From positions 620 through 39,222 of the forward strand of contig FIZI01000006.1 of assembly GCA_900016865.1 (NCBI GenBank): a stretch of DNA of 38,603 nt, given 5' to 3'. A program made the position numbers and the translations under genes. This document shows positions 23,023 to 31,101 of the stretch, in pieces. The number at the start of each line of letters is the position of its first letter. Within the stretch, counting starts at the first letter, position 1. This DNA comes from an uncultured Clostridia bacterium (lineage in GTDB: Bacteria; Bacillota; DTU014). Below the pieces are notes generated by a model. The model searched no databases. It was not told the origin of the DNA and worked only from the letters and a program-made list of their open reading frames with translations.

Positions 23023-24324
23023 GTGTCTAGTAGTGTTACAGTATCTAAGCAGGAGCAGCGTCCGGACGAAACTCGATGCCGAGGCAGCTCGACCAGAGTG
23101 GTAGTGACTGGTTTAGGCGTCATCACTCCGATTGGCATCGGCAAAGAGGCTTTTTGGGACAATCTAGTCAACGGAGTATCCGGAATAGGCCCTATTACCA
23201 GATTTGACGCAAGCGATTACCCTACGCGAATCGCCGGAGAGGTCCACGACTTCGACCCTACGGAATTCATAGACAAGCGTGATGCCCGCAGAATGGATCG
23301 GTACGCGCAGTTTGCAGTGGCTGCAGCGAAGATGGCGATTGAAGACGCCGAACTGGACATCAGCTCAGTCGACCCAGGCCGGGTAGCAGTAGTAGTAGGC
23401 TCGGGCATCGGTGGTATAGAGACGTTTGTCGCCGAGTTTGAGAAGTTGTACGTGCTGGGTCCGACGAGAGTGAGCCCGGTGTTCATCCCAATGATGATTT
23501 CAAATATGGCCGCAGGCCAGATTAGCATCATCTGTGGAGTCAAAGGCCCCAATCTCTCTGTAGCAACAGCCTGCGCGACCTCCAGCCATGCCATTGGCGA
23601 TGCGGCGAGGATTATCAGATCAGGCGAGGCTGACGTTGCCATCGCCGGTGGCAGCGAAGCTGCTGTAGTATCGCTTGGTATCGCCGGGTTTTGCGCCAAT
23701 CGCGCTCTCTCTACTCGCAATGACGCGCCCGAACAAGCTAGCTGCCCGTTTGACAAAAGGCGCGATGGGTTTGTGATGAGCGAAGGAGCAGGCATATTGA
23801 TCCTTGAGTCCCTCGAGCACGCCAAGGCACGAGGAGCGCAGATTTATGCGGAGCTTGCGGGCTTCGGAATGACGGCAGACGCTTACCACATTGTTGCGCC
23901 TGATCCTACAGGCGACGGAGCGGCGTCTGCGATCCACACGGCCTTGTCGATGGCTGGTCTAAACCCCGAAGACGTTGATTATGTCAATGCACACGGCACA
24001 TCGACGCCGCTCGGCGATAAAGCCGAGACCAAGGCTATCAGAGTCGCCTTTGGCGAGCATGCCGACAGGCTGAAGGTAAGCTCAAACAAGTCGATGATTG
24101 GCCACATGCTCGGTGCGGCAGGTGCTGTGGAAGCAGTAGCTACTGTAATGACGGTCAAGGAGCAAATCATACCTCCTACTATCAATTACATGGAGCCTGA
24201 TCCGGAATGCGACTTGGACTATGTGCCCAATCACGCAGTAAAAGCTGAGGTGAGGGCGGCCATCTCGAACTCGTTTGGGTTTGGAGGGCACAATTCGGTA
24301 CTGGCTTTTCGCAGGGTAGAGTGA
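23023..24324 (+). CDS. fabF: Beta-ketoacyl-ACP synthase II FabF
   Basis: A 433-residue elongating ketosynthase. The Cys-His-His triad is C184 (SVATACATSSHAIGDA), H324 (VNAHGTSTPLGD) and H361 (SNKSMIGHMLGAAG), and the C-terminal NSFGFGGHNSVLAF is present. It elongates acyl-ACP with malonyl-ACP. About 24 hydrophilic residues precede the usual start of the fold (RVVVTGLGVITPIG). No other start codon exists between GTG 23023 and that point, and GGAGAGG is 10 nt upstream, so the extension seems real. The stop is 4 nt before rnc. Confidence 0.95.
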   Translation: MSSSVTVSKQEQRPDETRCRGSSTRVVVTGLGVITPIGIGKEAFWDNLVNGVSGIGPITRFDASDYPTRIAGEVHDFDPTEFIDKRDARRMDRYAQFAVAAAKMAIEDAELDISSVDPGRVAVVVGSGIGGIETFVAEFEKLYVLGPTRVSPVFIPMMISNMAAGQISIICGVKGPNLSVATACATSSHAIGDAARIIRSGEADVAIAGGSEAAVVSLGIAGFCANRALSTRNDAPEQASCPFDKRRDGFVMSEGAGILILESLEHAKARGAQIYAELAGFGMTADAYHIVAPDPTGDGAASAIHTALSMAGLNPEDVDYVNAHGTSTPLGDKAETKAIRVAFGEHADRLKVSSNKSMIGHMLGAAGAVEAVATVMTVKEQIIPPTINYMEPDPECDLDYVPNHAVKAEVRAAISNSFGFGGHNSVLAFRRVE

Positions 24325-24327
24325 CTT

Positions 24328-25038
24328 ATGGAACTCGGCTTCAGTGATGCTTCGATTGCAGAGTTGGCAAAATCGCTTGGCTGCCGCTCTCTGAAAACGG
24401 ATTTACTCCGACAGGCTTTGACTCATAGCTCGTACGCGAGAGAGCAAGGCACTGTGTGCGACAATGAGCGCTTGGAGTTTCTCGGCGATGCAGTCCTCAA
24501 GCTGGTTGTCAGCGAGGAACTGATGAGACGGTTCCCAAATGAGGATGAGGGACGCCTATCCAAGATACGTGCATATGTAGTGAGTGATAAGGCTTTGGCA
24601 ACGGTAGCCCGGAAGTTCGGGCTGGAAAAGCTCCTCTTGCTCGGAAAAGGTGCTGAGAAGACAGGAGAGCGAAGCCGTAATTCTGTCCTCGCTGATGCTA
24701 TGGAAGCCATATTTGGCGCAGTCTATGTGGACTGCGGCCTTGAGGCGTCCAAGGAGCTCGTTCTCAGAGCCCTTGGGCCTGCCATTGAACTGGCTTCCAG
24801 ATCAAAGGTTGAGCTGAACTACAAAGAGATGTTGCAAGAGTACCTTCAGCGAGACGGAGCGGAAAGCCCCAAGTATCGTGTGGTCGATACGTGGGGCCCT
24901 GATCACGAACGGGTTTTCGTAATACAGGTGATACACGGAGGAGAGGCCCTGGGCAAGGGCAAAGGCAAGAGCAAGAAGGACGCATCGCAGATGGCGGCGA
25001 AAGCTGCGCTGATCAAGCTTGGCTTGATCGAGGAATAG
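24328..25038 (+). CDS. rnc: Ribonuclease III
   Basis: 236 residues. The catalytic domain has the signature NERLEFLGDAVL (46-57) with E50 and D54, and the second acidic pair D123/E126 in DAMEAIFGAVYVD. The C-terminal double-stranded-RNA-binding domain (about 162-235) has NYKEMLQEYLQRDG and KGKGKSKKDASQMAAKAAL. The enzyme cleaves double-stranded RNA in rRNA precursors and structured mRNAs. It is the last gene of the fab operon and is followed by a good terminator. Confidence 0.95.
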   Translation: MELGFSDASIAELAKSLGCRSLKTDLLRQALTHSSYAREQGTVCDNERLEFLGDAVLKLVVSEELMRRFPNEDEGRLSKIRAYVVSDKALATVARKFGLEKLLLLGKGAEKTGERSRNSVLADAMEAIFGAVYVDCGLEASKELVLRALGPAIELASRSKVELNYKEMLQEYLQRDGAESPKYRVVDTWGPDHERVFVIQVIHGGEALGKGKGKSKKDASQMAAKAALIKLGLIEE

Positions 25039-25068
25039 GCATTGGCGACTCTGTTATGAGTTGTATCA

Positions 25069-25124
25069 ACGGTGGAGTGACCTTAGCGGGATACTAGAGG
25101 TTGCTCCACCGTTTTCTGTTTTTG
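25069..25124 (+). terminator. Rho-independent terminator after rnc
   Basis: A perfect 9-bp stem ACGGTGGAG/CTCCACCGT (25069-25077 with 25104-25112), extended by ACC/GGT inside, is followed by TTTTCTGTTTTT. This is the clearest classical terminator in the window. Confidence 0.85.
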
Positions 25125-25256
25125 TACTGTGCCTGGCGCCTCCGACAGTTGGATTAGTCCCGGTGAGCCTGCTTGCCTATTGATTTCGTCATATTGCTAG
25201 TCAGTACCAAATATACTCTAGTGGACAGGTACAGCATGTTCTCCGGAGGCGAGCAT

Positions 25257-25937
25257 ATGACTGATGCTAATCAGCAACAGGACATGGAGCTTCTTCGGCG
25301 GATCAAGAACAACGATGAGGCGGCCAGAGAAGAACTCGTCGCGAAGTACACACCCATGGTGAAGTGCCTGGTTCGCAACAGCTACGGCAAGCTTCTCGAC
25401 CACGAAGACCTCACTCAAGAAGGGCTTATCGGACTGCTGGGAGCTATTGACGAGTATGACGGCGAAACGCACAACATCAAGTTCAGCTCTTTTGCGTACC
25501 TGTGTATCATCCGGAAGATCTACAACTGCATTAGGCAGTCCAGAAACAGCAAGAACAGGACGTTGAACGAAGCGATTTCGCTCCACACGTATGTCGATCG
25601 CGATGAGACACGCACTATCATGGACTTGATCTCAGCCAAGACAGATGATCCAGAGGAATGGGTCCAAGAAGCTTGGGTCGATGAAACTATTGAGAAGCTT
25701 CTCAGAAATCATCTATCGATCCTGGAATACGAGGTGGTGACAAGGATCATCAACGGCTATGCGGCCTCTGAGATCGAGAAGGAGATAGGGGTGTCTGCGA
25801 AGTCTATTGACAATGCTCGGACACGCGCGAAGTTCAAACTCGGACGTCTCGTCGCCCGCTACGGATCTTTGCTCAGCCCGAAGGTGCCTCAGAAAGTGCG
25901 CAAGAGGAAAGATCTGTATTTGCGTCTGCGAACCTGA
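25257..25937 (+). CDS. SigH-like (Spo0H-type) RNA polymerase sigma factor
   Basis: 226 residues. Region 2 covers about 25-95 (LVAKYTPMVKCLVRNSY, HEDLTQEGLIGLLGAIDEYD, KFSSFAYLCIIRKIYNCIRQSRN). The linker RTLNEAISL...TIMDLISAKTDDPEE resembles that of SigH. Region 4 is a helix-turn-helix, YAASEIEKEIGVSAKSIDNARTRAKFKL (168-195), followed by a basic tail (SPKVPQKVRKRKDLYLRLR). The ATG at 25257 has GGAGG 7 nt upstream. An open frame from 25173 lacks one. In Bacillus, sigH lies elsewhere (near rlmB, secE and nusG) and rnc is next to smc, so this is either a relocated sigH or a paralogue. A TATACT -10 (25212-25217) lies just upstream, without a clear -35. Confidence 0.83.
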   Translation: MTDANQQQDMELLRRIKNNDEAAREELVAKYTPMVKCLVRNSYGKLLDHEDLTQEGLIGLLGAIDEYDGETHNIKFSSFAYLCIIRKIYNCIRQSRNSKNRTLNEAISLHTYVDRDETRTIMDLISAKTDDPEEWVQEAWVDETIEKLLRNHLSILEYEVVTRIINGYAASEIEKEIGVSAKSIDNARTRAKFKLGRLVARYGSLLSPKVPQKVRKRKDLYLRLRT

Positions 25938-25962
25938 TGGCGAGATGCCGCCGAACAGCCAC

Positions 25963-26044
25963 CCTGCCATAGAGAAGGAATCACCAGTCTTGTCGCAGAA
26001 GTGAAGACAGGTTTGATGCTAGCTCTATTTAGGCTATGGGCAGG
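25963..26044 (+). other. Nested RNA structure covering the smc ribosome-binding site
   Basis: The outer helix CCTGCCATAG (25963-25972) pairs with CTATGGGCAGG (26034-26044), ten pairs with one bulged G. The inner hairpin pairs ACC-A-GTCTT (25983-25991) with AAGAC-A-GGT (26004-26012), eight pairs with one A-A mismatch and a 12-nt loop. The outer helix contains part of the AGGAGTGG that precedes the smc start, so folding would lower SMC translation. Confidence 0.5.
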
Positions 26045-26056
26045 AGTGGTCTTGTT

Positions 26057-29000
26057 TTGTACTTGAAGCGCCTTGAGATGACTGGATTTAAGTCTTTCCC
26101 CGACCATATAGCCCTTGAGTTTCTGCGAGGCGTCACAGCCATCGTCGGGCCTAACGGAAGTGGAAAGAGCAATATATCTGACGCTATCAGGTGGGTGCTC
26201 GGTGAGCACAACCCCAGGGTCCTTCGGGGGAGCAAGATGGAAGACGTTATTTTCGGAGGGTCCGACAAGAGGCGCGCTCTCGGGGCTGCTGAAGTAACGC
26301 TGGTGCTCGATAACAAGGAGAGACGGGCACCCCTTGACTGCGAGGAGATCAGAATCAGCAGGCGGATGTACCGCTCCGGCGAGAGCGAGTACCTGTTGAA
26401 CAACTCCATCTGCAGACTAAAAGACATCAGGGATTTGTTTCTAGATACAGGCCTGGGACGGAACTCATATGCAATCGTTGAGCAGGGCAGGGTTGATGCG
26501 ATACTGAACGCTCGCCCCGACGAGCGAAGGGCGTTTTTCGACGAAGCGGCTGGAGTAGCCAAGTGTAAGGCACGCAAGCAGGAGGCTTTGTCAAAACTTG
26601 ACGATGCTGAGCGCAATCTAGTAAGGGTATGGGACTTGATCAATGAGCTCAGTGTCCGGGTAGAGACGATGAGAGGCCAGGCCGAAAAAGCCAAAACATA
26701 CATGGAGCTGTATGGAGAATTAGCAGACCTTGAGACAGGGCTCCTAGGAAACAGGTTTTTAGCGGGAAAAGCCCGGTTGGATGCTCTCGGATCCGAGATG
26801 AATGATTTGAACGCGAGGCATGCGGCTGTGCTTGCGCAAGTTACCAAGGCTGAGGCTGAGCTTGCACAGATGCGTGAAGAGGTCGCAGCAATGGACGCCA
26901 GGTCTGAAGCAGACAACGCCCGTCTCACAGAGGTTGTGGCTGCGATCGAGAGATGTGACGGCAGACAGGCAGTTGCAAGAGAACGAATCAAACTTCTCGA
27001 GCAGGAGCGAGACCGGCTTGCTAGAGAGCGTCAGGACGTCGAGGTTCGGCTGAGCCGGTTGAACTCCCAGTTGGCACAAGAACGCAGAAAACTGGAGGAC
27101 GTCAGGCTTAGAGCTGCTACGCTTGCCCGCCAGTTGAAGTCCGCAGAGAATGAAATGAACGAGTTTACCGGACAAGTTGCTGCGATGGAGCAGTCAATCG
27201 AAGATCTCAAGGGCAAGATAGTAGGTGTCGTCAGCGAAATGGCGGAACACCGAAACGCTCTGAGTGATTTTCGAGCTCGTCTCGAGGCCGGACAGCGCAA
27301 CTCAGAAAGGCTAAACGAGCGACTTGAACAAGTCCGTGATGCCCTAAAGAGTGTGTCTGCCAATGCCGACTCGCTAGAGCAAAGGCTTAAGGAAGTCTCC
27401 GCTGAGCGTAGCCAGTTCGAACGCAGATCTCAGGAGTTGCGCAATACGAGGGATGAGATAGACCGGCAGCTTGCAGAGCTGCTAGAGGCTGCGGACAAGA
27501 AGCGGCGCATGCTCGCGAGGGCAGAGTCCCGCCTCGCGGCTCTCAAGGATCTGGACAGGTCTTACGAAGGCTTTTTCGCGGGCGTCCGCGCAGTGCTGGA
27601 GAGGTATGCGGGAACACCGGGCTTGCTGGGAGTTGTTGCAGATCTGATCAAGGTCGCTCCAAAATACGTTCAAGCGATCGAATCCGCCTTAGGGTCGGCT
27701 CTGCAGAACGTCGTCGTGGAGTCGGATGTCATAGCCAGGCAGTGCGTTCAGTTCCTCAAGGAGCACAACAGAGGGCGGGCAACATTCCTCCCTCTTGACT
27801 TGATCAGGGTTCCGTCTACAGAGCGGTTGGCAGAACGCATCAAGCCTCTGCCTGGAGTCATAGGCGTGGCTTCATCTCTTGTGGAGGTCCCCAGTCAGGC
27901 CAAATCGGCTATAGATCATCTCCTGGGCAGGACTGTCATAGCAGTCGACCTCGATGCTGCTGTGAATGCCGCTCGGGCACTCCGCGGTGCTGCAAGAGTG
28001 GTCACTCTTGATGGAGACATAGTCAGCCAAGGCGGGGCTATTACTGGCGGCAGCCGTACGCAGAACGATCGAGGCATATTGGCACGCAAGAGCGAGATCG
28101 ATCAGTTGACCGAGCAGACAGATCAGATGCAGGAAGATCTGTTGGAACACGAGCGGTTGGTCGCAGAAGCTCGGCAAGCGCGGGCTTCGCTAGAGAGCGA
28201 CATAGATTCGATTGGCGAAGCGCAGAAGAACGCCGACCTGTCGATTGCAGAACTCAACGGCCGACTCGAGTCCACGAAGAAGGACATCGAGCGGCTACTC
28301 GCTGAAGAGCGTTTGATCAGGGATGAACAGGCCGACCTGGAGCAAGGGCTCGAGCGTTATCGCACCAACATAGTGGAAACAGAGGAGCAGCTCGAGAGAC
28401 TTGCACTCACAGAGAAGGCTCTCGAAGGAGATCTGCAGCAGCAGCAAGCCTTGCTAAAGTCCAGGCAGGCCGGCAAAGATGAGATCGTGGAAAAGATCAC
28501 TGGCTTGAGGGTAGAAGTGGGCAAGTGCGAACAGGAGGTCAATGCTCAGCGGGCAACAGTCGAGCGGCTGGACCTCGAGGCTGTTTCGCTCCGCTCTCGA
28601 CTCGACGAGCTTGATGGCCTGAGTTCGCAGAATCAGAGGGCGATCGAAGAAGCAGACGTCGATATAGAGGTGGCATTGCGGGACAGGCAGCGACTTGAGT
28701 CGGAGAAGGCAGGCCTGAACGATCAGTTGAGCAGGTCAAAGGGAGAACGCCTCGAAATCGCATCTCGGATATCTGAACGAGAGATAACTGTCAGAGAGGC
28801 GAGGCGCGAACTCAATGGGCTCGCCAAGGATCTCTCCAAACGTGAAGTCGAGATGGCGAGGGTGTCTGAAAGCCTGTCTGCGATTGCGGCTAGATTGCGG
28901 GAAGACTACATGCTCGATCTAGATTCGCTTGAGATTCGCGACCTCGGGATGGACGAGGCTGGTGCATCCGCACGTATCGAGACTCTCAGGCAGAGCATAC

Positions 29001-29602
29001 GGGACCTTGGCCCGGTTAACACTGCAGCAGTAGAGGAATTCGAAGAAACAAGAGAGCGCTACGAGTTTCTCTGCAGCCAGCGCGACGACCTAGTCAATGC
29101 AAAGAGATCTCTCACCGAAGTGATCTCAGAGATCGACCAAGAGATGGAAAGGCGGTTCAGAGAGACCTTTGATGTCGTCAATGAGCACTTCAAGGAGATG
29201 TTCGCTAAGCTCTTTCAAGGCGGGCGCGCTGAATTGGTGCTTGAGAACCCGGACGACCTTCTTTCGACAGGCGTTGAGATCTACGCCGAGCCTCCCGGGA
29301 AGAAGTTGCAGAGTCTATCGCTTCTTTCAGGCGGTGAACGGGCCTTGACAGCGATTGCCCTGATATTCGCCATGATGAAGGCGAATCCGAGTCCCTTTGC
29401 CGTGCTTGACGAGATCGATGCACCCCTCGACGACGCAAACGTCTCGAGGTTCACTAGGGTCCTGAGAGAGCTTGCACAGTCCACGCAGTTCGTTGTCGTG
29501 ACGCATAGAAAGGGGACTATGGAAGCTGCGGACGCGCTCTATGGTGTTACGATGGAGGAGTCAGGCGTCTCCAAAGTAGTGTCTGTGAAACTGCAGCAGT
29601 AA
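26057..29602 (+). CDS. smc: Chromosome partition protein SMC
   Basis: A full-length condensin ATPase of 1181 residues. The N-terminal head has Walker A GPNGSGKS (31-38). Long coiled coils (about 165-500 and 665-1000) flank a hinge (about 505-660) with YEGFFAGVRAVLERY, GVVADLIKVAPKYVQAIESALG and ITGGSR. The C-terminal head has the signature LLSGGERALTAIALIFA and Walker B AVLDEIDAPLDDANV. SMC dimers compact and segregate chromosomes with ScpA/ScpB, which are not in this window. I placed the start at TTG 26057, which gives the family N-terminus (MYLKRLEMTGFKSF) and has AGGAGTGG 7 nt upstream. The ATG at 26036 would add seven foreign residues and precedes that ribosome-binding site. Confidence 0.96.
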   Translation: MYLKRLEMTGFKSFPDHIALEFLRGVTAIVGPNGSGKSNISDAIRWVLGEHNPRVLRGSKMEDVIFGGSDKRRALGAAEVTLVLDNKERRAPLDCEEIRISRRMYRSGESEYLLNNSICRLKDIRDLFLDTGLGRNSYAIVEQGRVDAILNARPDERRAFFDEAAGVAKCKARKQEALSKLDDAERNLVRVWDLINELSVRVETMRGQAEKAKTYMELYGELADLETGLLGNRFLAGKARLDALGSEMNDLNARHAAVLAQVTKAEAELAQMREEVAAMDARSEADNARLTEVVAAIERCDGRQAVARERIKLLEQERDRLARERQDVEVRLSRLNSQLAQERRKLEDVRLRAATLARQLKSAENEMNEFTGQVAAMEQSIEDLKGKIVGVVSEMAEHRNALSDFRARLEAGQRNSERLNERLEQVRDALKSVSANADSLEQRLKEVSAERSQFERRSQELRNTRDEIDRQLAELLEAADKKRRMLARAESRLAALKDLDRSYEGFFAGVRAVLERYAGTPGLLGVVADLIKVAPKYVQAIESALGSALQNVVVESDVIARQCVQFLKEHNRGRATFLPLDLIRVPSTERLAERIKPLPGVIGVASSLVEVPSQAKSAIDHLLGRTVIAVDLDAAVNAARALRGAARVVTLDGDIVSQGGAITGGSRTQNDRGILARKSEIDQLTEQTDQMQEDLLEHERLVAEARQARASLESDIDSIGEAQKNADLSIAELNGRLESTKKDIERLLAEERLIRDEQADLEQGLERYRTNIVETEEQLERLALTEKALEGDLQQQQALLKSRQAGKDEIVEKITGLRVEVGKCEQEVNAQRATVERLDLEAVSLRSRLDELDGLSSQNQRAIEEADVDIEVALRDRQRLESEKAGLNDQLSRSKGERLEIASRISEREITVREARRELNGLAKDLSKREVEMARVSESLSAIAARLREDYMLDLDSLEIRDLGMDEAGASARIETLRQSIRDLGPVNTAAVEEFEETRERYEFLCSQRDDLVNAKRSLTEVISEIDQEMERRFRETFDVVNEHFKEMFAKLFQGGRAELVLENPDDLLSTGVEIYAEPPGKKLQSLSLLSGGERALTAIALIFAMMKANPSPFAVLDEIDAPLDDANVSRFTRVLRELAQSTQFVVVTHRKGTMEAADALYGVTMEESGVSKVVSVKLQQ

Positions 29603-29653
29603 GCTGAGAGATGATACTTGGCTACACGGTAACTTCAGGAGGACGCGATACAC

Positions 29654-30580
29654 ATGGACAGGAAAATCTCATTTCTAGACAGGCTAAAGCAAGGATTGCG
29701 AAAGACCCGAGAGGGGTTCGTAGGCCGTCTTGAAACCCTTCTCAAGGGCAAAAAGACGATTGACAGTGACCTTCTCGACGAACTCGAAGAGCTGTTGATA
29801 GAAGCCGACCTGGGAGTCGGAGTTGTGATAGAGCTGATCGACAACCTGAAAGAGCGGGTCTCCCAAGAAGGCATGACAGAGCCCGAAGACGTGAAGGAAG
29901 TGCTGAAACAAGAGCTGCTTTCCTTGGTTGGAGATGAGACTGTACCCTTGAGAGCCAATAGAGATGCTTTGACAGTCATCATGGTAGTCGGGGTCAACGG
30001 GACGGGCAAGACAACTACTGTTGGCAAGCTGGCGGCGATGCTGCAATCGAGCGGCAGCAAGGTCCTGATTGCAGCAGCAGATACTTTTAGGGCCGCCGCG
30101 ATCGAGCAGCTCGAGATCTGGGGCAGAAGGTCTGGAGCCGAGGTGATCAGGCAGCAGCAAGGTTCGGACCCGGCGGCTGTTGTTTACGATGCAGCCGCGG
30201 CCGCCAAGTCTCGAGGAGTAGACTACCTGCTGATCGACACCGCCGGCAGGCTGCACACTAAGGTAAACCTCATGGAGGAACTCAAGAAGATAAGGCGGGT
30301 AGTGGGAAGAGAGGTCGAGGGAGCTCCCCATGAAGTGCTGCTGGTGATCGATGCGACCACTGGTCAGAACGGCATTACTCAAGCAAGGCTGTTTAAGGAG
30401 GCAGTGGACGTAACAGGGATCGTGCTCACAAAACTGGACGGCACTGCCAAAGGAGGCATTGCCGTGTCCATTGGCAAAGAGCTGGCGATACCTGTGAAAC
30501 TCATTGGAGTGGGTGAAGCGGTTGAGGACCTAAGAGAGTTTGACCCGCGCCTCTATGTTGAGGCACTGTTCTCGTCTTGA
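29654..30580 (+). CDS. ftsY: Signal recognition particle receptor FtsY
   Basis: A 308-residue SRP-type GTPase consisting of an N domain (1-95) and a G domain, without the long acidic A domain of E. coli. Motifs are G1 GVNGTGKTTT (from residue 113), AADTFRAAAIEQLE, G3 DTAGRLHTK, and G4 TKLDGTAKGG. It binds Ffh-ribosome complexes at the membrane and hands them to SecYEG. AGGAGG lies 9 nt before the ATG. The stop codon overlaps a sigma-A -35 box for the next operon. Confidence 0.96.
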   Translation: MDRKISFLDRLKQGLRKTREGFVGRLETLLKGKKTIDSDLLDELEELLIEADLGVGVVIELIDNLKERVSQEGMTEPEDVKEVLKQELLSLVGDETVPLRANRDALTVIMVVGVNGTGKTTTVGKLAAMLQSSGSKVLIAAADTFRAAAIEQLEIWGRRSGAEVIRQQQGSDPAAVVYDAAAAAKSRGVDYLLIDTAGRLHTKVNLMEELKKIRRVVGREVEGAPHEVLLVIDATTGQNGITQARLFKEAVDVTGIVLTKLDGTAKGGIAVSIGKELAIPVKLIGVGEAVEDLREFDPRLYVEALFSS

Positions 30581-30605
30581 CAGCGAACCTGCCTGTAGCT
30601 ATACT
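30577..30605 (+). promoter_or_regulatory. Sigma-A promoter of the ylxM-ffh-rpsP operon
   Basis: TTGACA (30577-30582, straddling the ftsY stop) and TATACT (30600-30605) are exactly 17 nt apart. A second TTGACA occurs about 50 nt downstream but has no good -10. The leader of about 60 nt has a 7-bp complementarity CCTGCCT/AGGCAGG close to the ylxM ribosome-binding site. Confidence 0.8.
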
Positions 30606-30669
30606 TGTTCTGTAAAGTGCTTTTGCTTGACAGCCTATTGTCTTTGCCTGTAGGCAGGGAGGCCCGACA

Positions 30670-31086
30670 GTGTCCGAGCGAGCGCTAGACAGAATGCTGA
30701 GAGCCACCGCGCTTTTTGATCTCTATGGGGGGCTTCTCACAGAGCGACAGAGAGAGTTTTACGACCTGCACTATATGCGCGATCTCTCGCTTGCGGAGAT
30801 CTCTGAGCACTATGGTGTTTCCAGACAGGCTGTGCACGACACTCTCACTCGAGGAGAGTGCTATTTGGAGCGAGTAGAGGCTTCGCTGCGTTTGCTAGAG
30901 AGGATCCAGGCTGTCCTAGAAGTCGTAAGCCAAGCCGGCGACACCTGCAGAAAACTGCAGGACCGCTTGCAGGATCAGCTCGGCGATTCGGCAGATGAGA
31001 CTCACGCCTTGATCGAGCAGCTTGTGCAGGATCTCAACTACATCGACAGCCTGCTGAGATATGGGTCGGCTGTCAGTAGTGATTAG
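30670..31086 (+). CDS. ylxM: YlxM family putative SRP-associated DNA-binding protein
   Basis: 138 residues of the YlxM/p13 family. The core is a sigma-region-4-like helix-turn-helix: LLTERQREFYDLHYMRDLSLAEISEHYGVSRQAVHDTLTRGE, the part conserved in the family. It is followed by a helical tail that is longer than usual (family about 110 residues). The gene always neighbours ffh in Bacillota, and in streptococci its product influences SRP function. GTG 30670 has GGGAGG upstream. Confidence 0.92.
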   Translation: MSERALDRMLRATALFDLYGGLLTERQREFYDLHYMRDLSLAEISEHYGVSRQAVHDTLTRGECYLERVEASLRLLERIQAVLEVVSQAGDTCRKLQDRLQDQLGDSADETHALIEQLVQDLNYIDSLLRYGSAVSSD

Positions 31087-31101
31087 GAGGAGTTTGCTGA
31101 C

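Noticed and set aside
25200-25220. A FapR-like half-site (TCAGTACC) upstream of the sigma gene
   Set aside because: The left arm fits but the right arm does not, so it is not a proper FapR operator.
26029-26991. A 320-codon open frame antisense to smc
   Set aside because: It lies entirely over the conserved SMC head and coil, is serine- and alanine-rich as expected for the complement of a real gene, and has no ribosome-binding site or family resemblance.
29684-30382. A 232-codon open frame antisense to ftsY
   Set aside because: It mirrors the conserved FtsY G domain and shows no protein family feature.
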